Shown one piece after another: positions 24,602 to 34,593 of a stretch of DNA of 64,000 nucleotides (within the stretch, counting starts at the first letter, position 1; each line of letters opens with the position of its first letter). Below the pieces are notes generated by a model. That model was not told the DNA's origin, ran no database searches, and saw only the letters and a program-made list of their open reading frames with translations. Source of the stretch: Thauera sp. UBA6194 (GTDB lineage: Bacteria; Pseudomonadota; Gammaproteobacteria; Burkholderiales; Rhodocyclaceae); the NCBI GenBank assembly GCA_002422685.1, contig DITC01000005.1, forward strand, positions 1-64,000. Direction: 5' to 3'. Position numbers and translations under genes: made by a program.

Positions 24602-25783
24602 ATGAACGTGCCCAGCCTGAACTTCAACCTCGGCGAGACCGTCGACGCCCTGCGCGACACGCTGCAGTCCTTCTGCGCCGCGGAGATCGCCCCGCGCGCA
24701 GCCGAGATCGACCGCGCGAACGAGTTCCCCGCCGACCTTTGGAAGAAGCTCGGCGACCTCGGCGTGCACGGCATGACGGTGAGCGAGGAGTACGGCGGCA
24801 CCGACATGGGCTACCTGGCCCACATCGTGGCGATGGAAGAGATCTCGCGCGCCTCGGCCTCGGTCGGCCTGTCCTACGGTGCGCACTCCAACCTGTGCAT
24901 CAACCAGATCCGCCGCAACGGCACCGAGGCGCAGAAGCAGAAGTATCTGCCCAAGCTGATCTCGGGCGACCACGTCGGCGCGCTGGCGATGTCCGAGCCC
25001 AACGCCGGCTCGGACGTGGTCAGCATGAAGCTGCGCGCCGACCGCAAGGGTGACCGCTTCATCCTCAATGGCAGCAAGATGTGGATCACCAACGGCGGCG
25101 ACGCCGACACCCTGGTGGTCTATGCCAAGACCGACATTGCGGCCGGCCCCAAGGGCATCACCGCCTTCATCATCGAGAAGGGGATGAAGGGCTTCTCCTG
25201 CGGCACCCATCTCGACAAGCTCGGCATGCGCGGCTCCAACACCTACCCGCTGTTCTTCGACGACGTCGAGGTGCCGGTGGAGAACGTGCTCGGCGGCGAG
25301 ACCAACATCGGCCGCGGCGTGCAGGTGTTGATGTCCGGCCTGGACTACGAGCGCGCGGTGCTGTCGGGCGGCCCGCTCGGCATCATGGCGGCGTGCATGG
25401 ACGCGGTCGTGCCCTACATGCACGAGAGGAAGCAGTTCGATACCCCGATCGGCGAGTTCCAGCTCATGCAGGGCAAGATCGCCGACCTGTATTCCACCTG
25501 GAGCGCCTGCCGCGCCTACGCCTACGCAGTGGGCCAGGCCTGCGACCGCATCGACCACGCGCGCAGCCTGCGCAAGGACGCCGCCGGCGTCATCCTCTAC
25601 ACCGCCGAGAAGGCGACCTGGATGGCGGGCGAGGCGATCCAGGCCCTGGGCGGCGTCGGCTACACCAACGAATACTCGGTCGGCCGCCTGTGGCGCGACG
25701 CCAAGCTCTACGAGATCGGCGCCGGCACCAGCGAGATCCGCCGCATGCTGATCGGCCGCGAGCTGTTCTCCGAAACCCGTTGA
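24602..25783 (+). CDS. ivd: Isovaleryl-CoA dehydrogenase
   Basis: First committed step of the liu pathway: isovaleryl-CoA to 3-methylcrotonyl-CoA, with FAD. The 393-residue protein has LAMSEPNAGSDVVSMKLRA and MWITNGGDADTLVVYAKTD, and the catalytic base is at the IVD-specific place, Glu250 in GLDYERAVLSGGPLG, with Gly instead of Glu near the C terminus (YEIGAGTSEIRR). That pair of features separates IVD from other acyl-CoA dehydrogenases. GGAGAC ribosome site. The mcc beta gene follows after 14 bases. Confidence 0.96.
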   Translation: MNVPSLNFNLGETVDALRDTLQSFCAAEIAPRAAEIDRANEFPADLWKKLGDLGVHGMTVSEEYGGTDMGYLAHIVAMEEISRASASVGLSYGAHSNLCINQIRRNGTEAQKQKYLPKLISGDHVGALAMSEPNAGSDVVSMKLRADRKGDRFILNGSKMWITNGGDADTLVVYAKTDIAAGPKGITAFIIEKGMKGFSCGTHLDKLGMRGSNTYPLFFDDVEVPVENVLGGETNIGRGVQVLMSGLDYERAVLSGGPLGIMAACMDAVVPYMHERKQFDTPIGEFQLMQGKIADLYSTWSACRAYAYAVGQACDRIDHARSLRKDAAGVILYTAEKATWMAGEAIQALGGVGYTNEYSVGRLWRDAKLYEIGAGTSEIRRMLIGRELFSETR

Positions 25784-25797
25784 GCGGAGCGTCTGCG

Positions 25798-27405
<1,608 letters not shown>

Positions 27406-27448
27406 TCGGCGTTCAGAAATTGTTCGGGTGGTCAAGTCAGGGGGCGCG

Positions 27449-27718
27449 ATGGTCTCGATCGATGACGCGCGAAAGCAGTGGTTCGCACTGATTCGGAAGG
27501 CTGAGGCTGGCGATAACGTGACGATCACGCGGGGTGGAAAGCCCGTGGTAGTCGTCCTGTCGGCCGAAAAGTACGAACGAATTCGGCGACCGGCATCATC
27601 ATGGATGGATTCGCTGGATGACTGGCGTGCGGGGGTCTCCCAAGACTTTCAGGGCCTCACTGGCGCCGAATTGGCCGCTGTTCGTGAATGGGACCAAAGT
27701 CCACCCAAGAAAGTCTGA
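27449..27718 (+). CDS. Orphan Phd/YefM-type antitoxin
   Basis: An 89-residue protein: MVSIDDARKQWFALIRKAEAGDNVTITRGGKPVVVVLSAEKYERI is the DNA-binding N domain of Phd/YefM antitoxins, followed by a longer tail (SSWMDSLDDWRAGVSQDF) that would bind a toxin. No Doc, RelE or PIN gene is beside it. It lies in the 340-base gap between mccB and the hydratase in the same direction and so interrupts a metabolic operon. GGGGG precedes the ATG. It may be a remnant of a TA pair or a co-opted repressor. Confidence 0.8.
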   Translation: MVSIDDARKQWFALIRKAEAGDNVTITRGGKPVVVVLSAEKYERIRRPASSWMDSLDDWRAGVSQDFQGLTGAELAAVREWDQSPPKKV

Positions 27719-27744
27719 AACGCCCACCGAGGCGAGGAGACACG

Positions 27745-28533
27745 ATGTACGAAACACTGGAAATTCAACGTGAAGCCGGCGTGGCGACGATCTGGATGAA
27801 CCGTCCGGACGTGCACAACGCCTTCAACGCGCAACTGATCGCCGACCTCACCACCGCCTGCGTCGCGCTCGATGCGGACGACTCGGTGCGTGCGGTGGTG
27901 CTGGCCGGGCGCGGCAAGAGCTTCTCGGCCGGCGCCGACCTGAACTGGATGAAGGCCGCCGGCGAGGCGAGCGAGGCGGAGAACTTCGCCGACGCGATGA
28001 AGCTCGCCGGCATGCTGCGCACGCTGGCCGAGATGAAGAAGCCCACGATCGCGCGCGTGCACGGCGCGGCGCTGGGCGGTGGCATGGGGCTGGCGAGCGC
28101 TTGCGACATCTGCATCGCGGGGGACAGGGCGGTGTTCGCCACCTCCGAGGTCAAGTTCGGGATCATCCCGTCGGCGATCAGCCCCTATGTGATCCGCGCC
28201 ATCGGCGAGCGCCAGGCCTATCGCTACTTCCAGACTGCGGAGCGCATCAATGCCACGCGTGCGGCGGCGCTGGGTCTGGCGCACGAAGCGGTGGCGACCG
28301 AGGAACTGGACGCCAAGGTGAGCGAAGTGGTCGAGGCCCTGTTGCAGGGTGGCCCGAAGTCGCAGGCCGCGGCCAAGGACCTGATCCGCGCGGTGGCCAA
28401 CCGGCCGGTGAGCGACGCGGTGGTGGAAGACACCGCGCGCCGCATCGCCAGTCTGCGCGTGACGCCCGAGGCCAAGGAAGGCCTGGCCGCCTTCCTCGAC
28501 AAGCGCCCTGCGGCGTGGATCAAGCAGGGCTGA
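27745..28533 (+). CDS. liuC: Methylglutaconyl-CoA hydratase (enoyl-CoA hydratase family)
   Basis: A 262-residue crotonase-fold enzyme, predicted to hydrate 3-methylglutaconyl-CoA to HMG-CoA. VVLAGRGKSFSAGADLNWMK forms the oxyanion hole, HGAALGGGMGLASACDICIA the second, and FATSEVKFGIIPSAISPYVI is the stretch seen in liu-operon hydratases. The function is assigned mostly from operon position between mccB and mccA. GAGGAGAC ribosome site at a good distance selects ATG 27745. Confidence 0.9.
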   Translation: MYETLEIQREAGVATIWMNRPDVHNAFNAQLIADLTTACVALDADDSVRAVVLAGRGKSFSAGADLNWMKAAGEASEAENFADAMKLAGMLRTLAEMKKPTIARVHGAALGGGMGLASACDICIAGDRAVFATSEVKFGIIPSAISPYVIRAIGERQAYRYFQTAERINATRAAALGLAHEAVATEELDAKVSEVVEALLQGGPKSQAAAKDLIRAVANRPVSDAVVEDTARRIASLRVTPEAKEGLAAFLDKRPAAWIKQG

Positions 28534-28610
28534 GGCGCGGACGGGCTGTGGCCGGCAAGCGCACGGACCGCGCTGCCAGCCGCGTCTGACGAACATCCGG
28601 GGACACCGCC

Positions 28611-29288
28611 ATGGACGCCTACGCTTTCAGTAGCTGGCCGACCGAGCTCACCGCGTTGCTCGACTGGAGCGGCGTGCCGCTCGACATGGCCTCGCTCGCG
28701 GCATTGGCGGCAGGCCTGGGTTGGGCGAGCGGGTTGCGGCTGTATGCGCTGGTGTTCGTGCTCGGTGCGCTCGGCCGCTTCGGCGGCGTGCAGTTGCCGG
28801 GCGGGCTGGAGGTGCTGACCCATCCGCTGCTGCTCGGGGTGTCCGGGGTGATGCTGTTCGCGGAGTTCTTCGCCGACAAGCTGCCCTGGTTCGATTCGAT
28901 GTGGGACGCGGTGCATACCTTCATCCGCATCCCGGCAGGTGCGGCGCTGGCGGCTGCGGTGATGGGCGACCAGAGCGGCGCGCTGCAGGTGGCGGCGGCG
29001 CTGGCCGGTGGCACGCTGGCGGCGGGCACGCACTTCGCCAAGGCGGGGGCGCGGGCGGCGATCAACACCTCGCCCGAGCCGGTGAGCAACGTCACCACCT
29101 CGCTCGGCGAGGACGCGATGTTCGCCGGCGGGTTGTGGATGCTGCTGCAGGAGCCGCTGTGGTTCCTGGTGGCGCTGGTGGTGTTCGTGGTGCTGGCGGT
29201 GGCGCTGATCGCGGTGCTGTGGCGCTTCCTGCGGCGCGTGTTCCGCCCGCGATTGCGACCGGCGCATCCTGAGTTGCCCGCGCCGTGA
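28611..29288 (+). CDS. DUF4126 membrane protein
   Basis: A 225-residue integral membrane protein with about five or six hydrophobic segments (residues 26-55, 68-90, 105-135, 160-175 and 178-205). GWASGLRLYALVFVLGALGRFG and LFAEFFADKLPWFDSMWDAVHTFIRIPAGA are conserved features of DUF4126, and NTSPEPVSNVTTSLGED is a loop typical of it. No function is known. It lies within the liu operon between hydratase and carboxylase genes (77 bases after liuC, 57 before mccA). Confidence 0.8.
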   Translation: MDAYAFSSWPTELTALLDWSGVPLDMASLAALAAGLGWASGLRLYALVFVLGALGRFGGVQLPGGLEVLTHPLLLGVSGVMLFAEFFADKLPWFDSMWDAVHTFIRIPAGAALAAAVMGDQSGALQVAAALAGGTLAAGTHFAKAGARAAINTSPEPVSNVTTSLGEDAMFAGGLWMLLQEPLWFLVALVVFVVLAVALIAVLWRFLRRVFRPRLRPAHPELPAP

Positions 29289-29345
29289 TGGCTGCAAAGT
29301 TCGCAAAGACCGATTTCTGAATTCCGACAAGAAGCTGGAGACGAC

Positions 29346-31358
29346 ATGTTCGACAAGATCCTGATTGCCAATCGCGGGGAAATCGCCTGCCGCGTCATCA
29401 AGACCGCCCGCCGCATGGGCATCAAGACCGTCGCGGTGTATTCCGAGGCCGACGCCAACGCGCGCCACGTGCGCCTGGCCGACGAGGCGGTGCTGATCGG
29501 GCCGGCGGCGGTCCGCGAGTCTTATCTGGTGATCGACAAGATCATCGCCGCGGCCAAGGCCACCGGCGCGCAGGCCATCCACCCCGGCTATGGCTTCCTG
29601 TCCGAGAACGAGGACTTCTGCCACGCCTGCGAGCGCGAAGGCATCGTCTTCATCGGCCCGCCGGTGTCGGCGATCCGCGCCATGGGCTCGAAGTCCGAAG
29701 CCAAGAAGCTGATGGAAGCGGCCGGCGTGCCGCTCACCCCCGGCTACCACGGCGACGACCAGGAGCCGACGTACCTGCACCAGCAGGCCGACGCCATCGG
29801 CTATCCGGTGCTGATCAAGGCCGCGGCCGGCGGCGGCGGCAAAGGCATGCGCCTGGTCGAGCAATCCGCGGACTTCATCGACCTGCTCGCCTCGTGCAAG
29901 CGCGAGGCCATCTCGAGCTTCGGCGACGACCACGTGCTGGTCGAGAAGTACATTACCAAGCCGCGCCACATCGAGATCCAGGTCTTTGGCGACACCCACG
30001 GCAATGTCGTGTATCTGTTCGAGCGCGACTGCTCGGTGCAGCGCCGCCACCAGAAGGTGCTGGAAGAAGCGCCCGCGCCGGGCATGACGCTCGAGCGCCG
30101 TGCGGCGATGGGCAAGGCCGCGGTCGATGCGGCCAAGGCCGTAGGCTACGTCGGTGCCGGCACCGTCGAGTTCATTGCGAGTGAAAGCTTCACGCAGGAC
30201 GGCTCCTTCTACTTCATGGAGATGAACACCCGCCTGCAGGTCGAGCACCCGGTCACCGAGATGATCACCGGGCTCGACCTGGTCGAGTGGCAGTTGCGCG
30301 TGGCCTCGGGCGAGAAGTTGCCGCTGGCGCAGGAGCAGCTGCAGATCCGCGGCCATGCGCTCGAAGCGCGCATCTACGCCGAAGACCCGGCCAAGGGCTT
30401 CCTGCCCTCTACGGGCCGCCTGGTGCACCTGGCGCCGCCGGCCGAGGGGCTGCACGTGCGCGTCGACACCGGCGTCGAGGAGGGCGACGAGATCAGCCCG
30501 CACTACGACCCGATGATCGCCAAGCTGATCGTGTGGGACATCAACCGCGACCGCGCGCTCGCCCGCATGCTGCAGGCCCTGGCCGACTACCGCGTGGTGG
30601 GCGTGGCCAACAACATCGAGTTCCTGTCGCGCCTGACCGCCTGCCCGGCCTTCGCCGGCGCCGACCTCGACACCGGCCTGATCGAGCGCGAGAAGGCCTA
30701 CCTCTTCCCCGCCGAGGAAGGCGTGCCCGACGAGGTGCTGCAGATCGCCGCGCTCGCCGAGCTGCTGCGCGAGACCGCGCTCGCCGACAAGCGCGCCCAG
30801 CGCACCGCCGACGCGCGCTCGCCCTGGCACGCCCGCGACGGCTGGCGCATGAACGCCACCGCGCGCCGCACCTTGCTGTTCCGCGCCGGCGAGACCGAGC
30901 ATGCGGTCGACGTCGCCTACCTGCCCGGTGCTTACCGGCTGACGATCGATGGCCGCAGCGTCGAGGCGCGCGGCGAGCTGAATGCGCGCGGCCTGCTGCG
31001 CGTGGAGCTCGACGGCACGCGCATGGACGCCACCGTGATCGCCGCCGCCGGCCGCCGCCACGTCTTCGCCAAGGGCCGCGCCTGGCAACTGGCCGCGGTC
31101 GATCCGCTGCACCACGGCGGCGAGGGCGGTGGTGCCGAGGGCGGCCTGCTGGCGCCGATGCCGGGCAAGGTCATCGCCCTGGTCGCCGCCGAGGGCGCCA
31201 AGGTGGAGAAGGGCGCGCCGCTCTTGATCCTGGAAGCGATGAAGATGGAGCACACCATCACCGCGCCGTCCGCCGGCACGGTCAAGGCCTTCCGTTTCGG
31301 CGTCGGTGATCAGGTGGGTGACGGCGCCGAGCTGGTCGAGTTCGAGGTTGCCGCCTGA
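29346..31358 (+). CDS. mccA: 3-Methylcrotonyl-CoA carboxylase, biotin (alpha) subunit
   Basis: ATP-dependent biotin carboxylase plus biotin carrier in 670 residues. N-terminal ILIANRGEIACRVIKTARRMGI, ATP-grasp KAAAGGGGKGMR, EMNTRLQVEHPVTE and, at the C terminus, the biotinylation motif EAMKMEH with Lys633. The middle 500-590 is the BT-like linker. It works with the beta subunit at 25.8 kb. Length and motifs fit MccA of the liu operon. GCTGGAG ribosome site. Confidence 0.95.
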   Translation: MFDKILIANRGEIACRVIKTARRMGIKTVAVYSEADANARHVRLADEAVLIGPAAVRESYLVIDKIIAAAKATGAQAIHPGYGFLSENEDFCHACEREGIVFIGPPVSAIRAMGSKSEAKKLMEAAGVPLTPGYHGDDQEPTYLHQQADAIGYPVLIKAAAGGGGKGMRLVEQSADFIDLLASCKREAISSFGDDHVLVEKYITKPRHIEIQVFGDTHGNVVYLFERDCSVQRRHQKVLEEAPAPGMTLERRAAMGKAAVDAAKAVGYVGAGTVEFIASESFTQDGSFYFMEMNTRLQVEHPVTEMITGLDLVEWQLRVASGEKLPLAQEQLQIRGHALEARIYAEDPAKGFLPSTGRLVHLAPPAEGLHVRVDTGVEEGDEISPHYDPMIAKLIVWDINRDRALARMLQALADYRVVGVANNIEFLSRLTACPAFAGADLDTGLIEREKAYLFPAEEGVPDEVLQIAALAELLRETALADKRAQRTADARSPWHARDGWRMNATARRTLLFRAGETEHAVDVAYLPGAYRLTIDGRSVEARGELNARGLLRVELDGTRMDATVIAAAGRRHVFAKGRAWQLAAVDPLHHGGEGGGAEGGLLAPMPGKVIALVAAEGAKVEKGAPLLILEAMKMEHTITAPSAGTVKAFRFGVGDQVGDGAELVEFEVAA

Positions 31359-31391
31359 GCGATCCGCAAGTCACGAACGAACTGGATGGAA

Positions 31392-31426
31392 GGGCGCGCG
31401 ACCCGGCCGCAAGAGCCGGCGCGCCC
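31392..31426 (+). other. Strong hairpin between mccA and the ligase gene
   Basis: GGGCGCG...CCGGC pairs with GCCGG...CGCGCCC around a short loop. There is no T-run after it, so it is more likely an RNA-processing or stability element than a terminator. Confidence 0.5.
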
Positions 31427-31450
31427 TGCATGGAGAGGAGATGAAACACG

Positions 31451-33142
31451 ATGAGCAGTAAGCAGAGCTACGTCCACGGCGCATCCGCCAAGCCCTTGAT
31501 CGGCCAGACCATCGGCCGCTTCTTCGACGAGGCCTGCGCCCGCCATGCCGAGCGCGAGGCGCTGGTGGTGCGCCATCAGAACGTGCGTCTCACCTACGCG
31601 CAGCTCAAGAGCCGCGTCGACGCGCTCGCCTGCGGCCTGATGCGCCTCGGGCTCGAGCCGGGCGAGCGCATCGGCATCTGGTCGCAGAACAACCTGGAGT
31701 GGGCACTGACCCAGTTCGCCAGCGCCAAGGCCGGCCTGGTGCTGGTGAACATCAACCCCGCCTACCGCCGCTCCGAACTCGAGTACGCGCTCAACAAGGT
31801 CGGCTGCCGCGCGCTGGTGCTGTCGCCGGCCTTCAAGACCAGCAACTACCTCGAGATGATCGCCGACCTCGCCCCCGAGCTTGGCCACTGCGAGCCGGGC
31901 CTGCTGCGCAGCCACCGCCTGCCCAGCCTGGAGATGGTGATCCGCATGGGCTCCGACACCTCGCCCGGCATGCTCAACTTCGACGACTTGCTGCGCGCGC
32001 CCAGCCGCGAGGAGTTGACCGCGCTCGCCGTGCTGTCCGAAAAGCTGCAGTTCGACGACCCGATCAACATCCAGTTCACCTCCGGCACCACCGGCCACCC
32101 CAAGGGCGCCACGCTGTCGCACCACAACATCCTCAACAACGGCTTCTTCGTCGGCGAGGCGATCAAGCTCGTGCCGGGCGACCGCCTGTGCATTCCGGTG
32201 CCGCTCTACCACTGCTTCGGCATGGTGATGGGCAACCTCGGCTGCCTGACCCACGGCGCCACCATGGTCTACCCGGCCGAGGCCTTCGAGCCGCTGGCGG
32301 TGCTGGAGACCGTGGCGCAGGAGAAATGCACCGGGCTCTACGGCGTGCCGACGATGTTCATCGCTGCGCTCGACCATCCGCGCTTCGCCGAGTTCGACCT
32401 GTCCAGCCTGCGCACCGGCATCATGGCCGGCAGCCCGTGCCCGATCGAGGTCATGAAACGGGTGATCGACAAGATGAACATGGCCGAGGTGACCATCGCC
32501 TACGGCATGACCGAGACCTCGCCGGTGAGCTTCCAGAGCGGCACCGATGACCCGATCGACCGCCGCGTGTCCACCGTCGGGCGCATCCAGCCGCATCTCG
32601 AGGTGAAGATCGTCGACAACGAGGGCCGCATCGTACCGCGCGGCCAGTCGGGCGAGCTGTGCACCCGCGGCTACTCGGTGATGCTCGGCTACTGGGGCGA
32701 CGAGGCCAGGACGAAGGAGGCGATCGACGCCGGCGGCTGGATGCACACCGGCGACCTCGCGGTGATCGACGACGAGGGCTACTGCAACATCGTCGGCCGC
32801 ATCAAGGACATGGTGATCCGCGGCGGCGAGAACATCTATCCGCGCGAGATCGAGGAGTTCCTCTATGCCCACCCCAAGGTGCTCGACGTGCAGGTGGTGG
32901 GCATCCCGGACGAGAAGTTCGGCGAGGAGCTGTGCGCCTGGCTCATCCTGCGCGAGGGCGAGCGCCTGTCGGAGGACGAGGTGCGCGAGTATTGCAAGGG
33001 CCAGATCGCGCACTACAAGATCCCGCGCTACATCCGCTTCGTCGACAGCTTCCCGATGACGGTGACCGGCAAGATCCAGAAATTCCTGATCCGGCAGAAG
33101 ATGAAGGAGGCGCTCGGGCTGGATGAGACGAAGACTGCCTGA
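31451..33142 (+). CDS. AMP-forming acyl-CoA ligase
   Basis: A 563-residue adenylate-forming enzyme that activates a carboxylic acid to its CoA ester. P-loop-like FTSGTTGHPKGATLSH (about residue 212), YGMTETSPVSFQ, and the hinge TGDLAVIDDEGYCNIVGRIKDMVIRGGENIYPREIEEFL; C-terminal Lys in TGKIQKFLIR. In liu operons this ligase probably activates isovalerate, acetoacetate or a medium-chain acid; the exact substrate is not readable. GAGGAG ribosome site; HMG-CoA lyase follows after 16 bases. Confidence 0.9.
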   Translation: MSSKQSYVHGASAKPLIGQTIGRFFDEACARHAEREALVVRHQNVRLTYAQLKSRVDALACGLMRLGLEPGERIGIWSQNNLEWALTQFASAKAGLVLVNINPAYRRSELEYALNKVGCRALVLSPAFKTSNYLEMIADLAPELGHCEPGLLRSHRLPSLEMVIRMGSDTSPGMLNFDDLLRAPSREELTALAVLSEKLQFDDPINIQFTSGTTGHPKGATLSHHNILNNGFFVGEAIKLVPGDRLCIPVPLYHCFGMVMGNLGCLTHGATMVYPAEAFEPLAVLETVAQEKCTGLYGVPTMFIAALDHPRFAEFDLSSLRTGIMAGSPCPIEVMKRVIDKMNMAEVTIAYGMTETSPVSFQSGTDDPIDRRVSTVGRIQPHLEVKIVDNEGRIVPRGQSGELCTRGYSVMLGYWGDEARTKEAIDAGGWMHTGDLAVIDDEGYCNIVGRIKDMVIRGGENIYPREIEEFLYAHPKVLDVQVVGIPDEKFGEELCAWLILREGERLSEDEVREYCKGQIAHYKIPRYIRFVDSFPMTVTGKIQKFLIRQKMKEALGLDETKTA

Positions 33143-33158
33143 TGAAGAGGACCGACCC

Positions 33159-34094
33159 ATGACCGTATCGAAGCTTCCCGCCGCCGTCCGCATCGTCGAG
33201 ATGGGCCCGCGCGACGGCCTGCAGAACGAGAAGCAACTCGTCTCCACCGACACCAAGCTCGAGCTGGTGCGCCGCCTCGAGCGCGCCGGGCTGAAGGCGA
33301 TCGAGACCACCTCCTTCGTGTCGCCCAAGTGGGTGCCGCAGATGGGCGATAACGCGGAGCTGCTGCCGCGCGTGCTCGCCGCCGCCGCGCCCGGCGTCGC
33401 CTACCCGGTGCTGACGCCCAACCTCAAGGGCTTCGAGGCCGCGCTCGCTGCCGGGGCGAAAGAGGTCGCGGTGTTCGGCGCCGCCTCCGAGTCTTTCAGC
33501 CAGAAGAACATCAACTGCTCGATCGCCGAGTCGCTCGCGCGCTTCCGCCCGGTCACCGAGGCGGCGCATGCGGCCGGCGTGCGCGTGCGCGGCTATGTCT
33601 CCTGCGTGGTCGGCTGCCCCTACGAGGGCGCGATCGCGCCGCAGGCGGTGGCGGACGTGGCGGCGACGCTGATGGACATGGGCTGCTACGAGGTCTCGCT
33701 CGGCGACACCATCGGCGTCGGCACGCCGGCGAGCATCCAGCGCATGCTGGAGGCGGTGGCGAGGCGCGTGTCGGTCGACAAGCTCGCCGGGCACTACCAC
33801 GACACCTATGGCATGGCGGTGGCCAACGTCTATGCGTCGCTGGAAATGGGCGTGGCGGTGTTCGACGCCTCGGTCGGCGGGCTGGGCGGATGCCCTTATG
33901 CGGCGGGCGCTTCGGGGAACGTTGCCACCGAGGACGTGGTCTGGTTGCTCAACGGGCTCGGCATCGACACCGGCATCGATCTCGACGCGCTGGTCGACAC
34001 CGCCGCCTGGATCAGCGCCCAGCTCGGCCGCGAGCCGGCCTCGCGCGTGGCGCGCGCGGTGCTGGCCAAGCGCGCGAAGTCCGCCTGCGGCTGA
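33159..34094 (+). CDS. mvaB: Hydroxymethylglutaryl-CoA lyase
   Basis: Final liu step: HMG-CoA to acetyl-CoA and acetoacetate. The 311-residue TIM-barrel enzyme has IVEMGPRDGLQNEKQ (metal Asp and catalytic Arg), SFVSPKWVPQMGD, GYVSCVVGCPYEG, HYHDTYGMAVANVYASLEMG and the signature GLGGCPYAAGASGNVATEDVV with the catalytic Cys. GAAGAGG precedes ATG 33159. Last gene of the operon. Confidence 0.96.
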   Translation: MTVSKLPAAVRIVEMGPRDGLQNEKQLVSTDTKLELVRRLERAGLKAIETTSFVSPKWVPQMGDNAELLPRVLAAAAPGVAYPVLTPNLKGFEAALAAGAKEVAVFGAASESFSQKNINCSIAESLARFRPVTEAAHAAGVRVRGYVSCVVGCPYEGAIAPQAVADVAATLMDMGCYEVSLGDTIGVGTPASIQRMLEAVARRVSVDKLAGHYHDTYGMAVANVYASLEMGVAVFDASVGGLGGCPYAAGASGNVATEDVVWLLNGLGIDTGIDLDALVDTAAWISAQLGREPASRVARAVLAKRAKSACG

Positions 34095-34201
34095 CCCCGC
34101 CGCGGCTGGCTCGTCTTGCCGCGACTCGTTCATAATCGGCCCGGCACGCAAGGAGGCCGCGCGCACGCATGCGCGGCCCGCAACCGACAGAGACCGTTTC
34201 G

Positions 34202-34402
34202 ATGAGTGTTCCCTCCCCCTGCATCAACATCTGCAACATGAGCCCGCAAACCGGCTGGTGCGAAGGCTGCCAGCGCACGATCGACGAGATCACGCGCTGG
34301 AGCCGCACGACCGACGACGACCGCCGCGCCATCCTCGCCGCCGTGGCCGAGCGCCGCGAATGGCTGGCGGACGCCGCCCAGGCCGGGGAGACGCGCGCAT
34401 GA
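34202..34402 (+). CDS. DUF1289 domain protein (first of a tandem pair)
   Basis: A 66-residue protein with the DUF1289 signature PCINICNMSPQTGWCEGCQRTIDEITRW: four cysteines (C-x3-C-x8-C-x2-C) that probably bind iron-sulfur or zinc. ATG 34202 fits the family start MSVPSPC. The stop overlaps the start of a second, related gene (ATGA). Confidence 0.88.
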   Translation: MSVPSPCINICNMSPQTGWCEGCQRTIDEITRWSRTTDDDRRAILAAVAERREWLADAAQAGETRA

Positions 34403-34593
34403 GCGGCGACGCGCTCTGTGTCGGCGTGTGCATGATCGACTGGGACGCGGGCGTGTGCCTGGGTTGCGGTCGAACCGCGGACGAGATCAACGGCGTGCCG
34501 GTAGCGCCGCCGCCCGCGGCGCTCCGGCCCGACGACAAGCCCGTGCCGCTGCCGCCCAACGTCGCCGCGCAGGTCGGGGAGGGCAGCGATTGA
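34399..34593 (+). CDS. Second DUF1289-like protein
   Basis: A 64-residue paralogue of the preceding protein: CVGVCMIDWDAGVCLGCGRTADEI keeps all four cysteines with near-identical spacing, followed by a Pro-rich tail. The start ATG overlaps the previous stop by four bases, and its own stop overlaps the TTG start of the next gene, so the three are translationally coupled. The function is unknown. Confidence 0.8.
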   Translation: MSGDALCVGVCMIDWDAGVCLGCGRTADEINGVPVAPPPAALRPDDKPVPLPPNVAAQVGEGSD

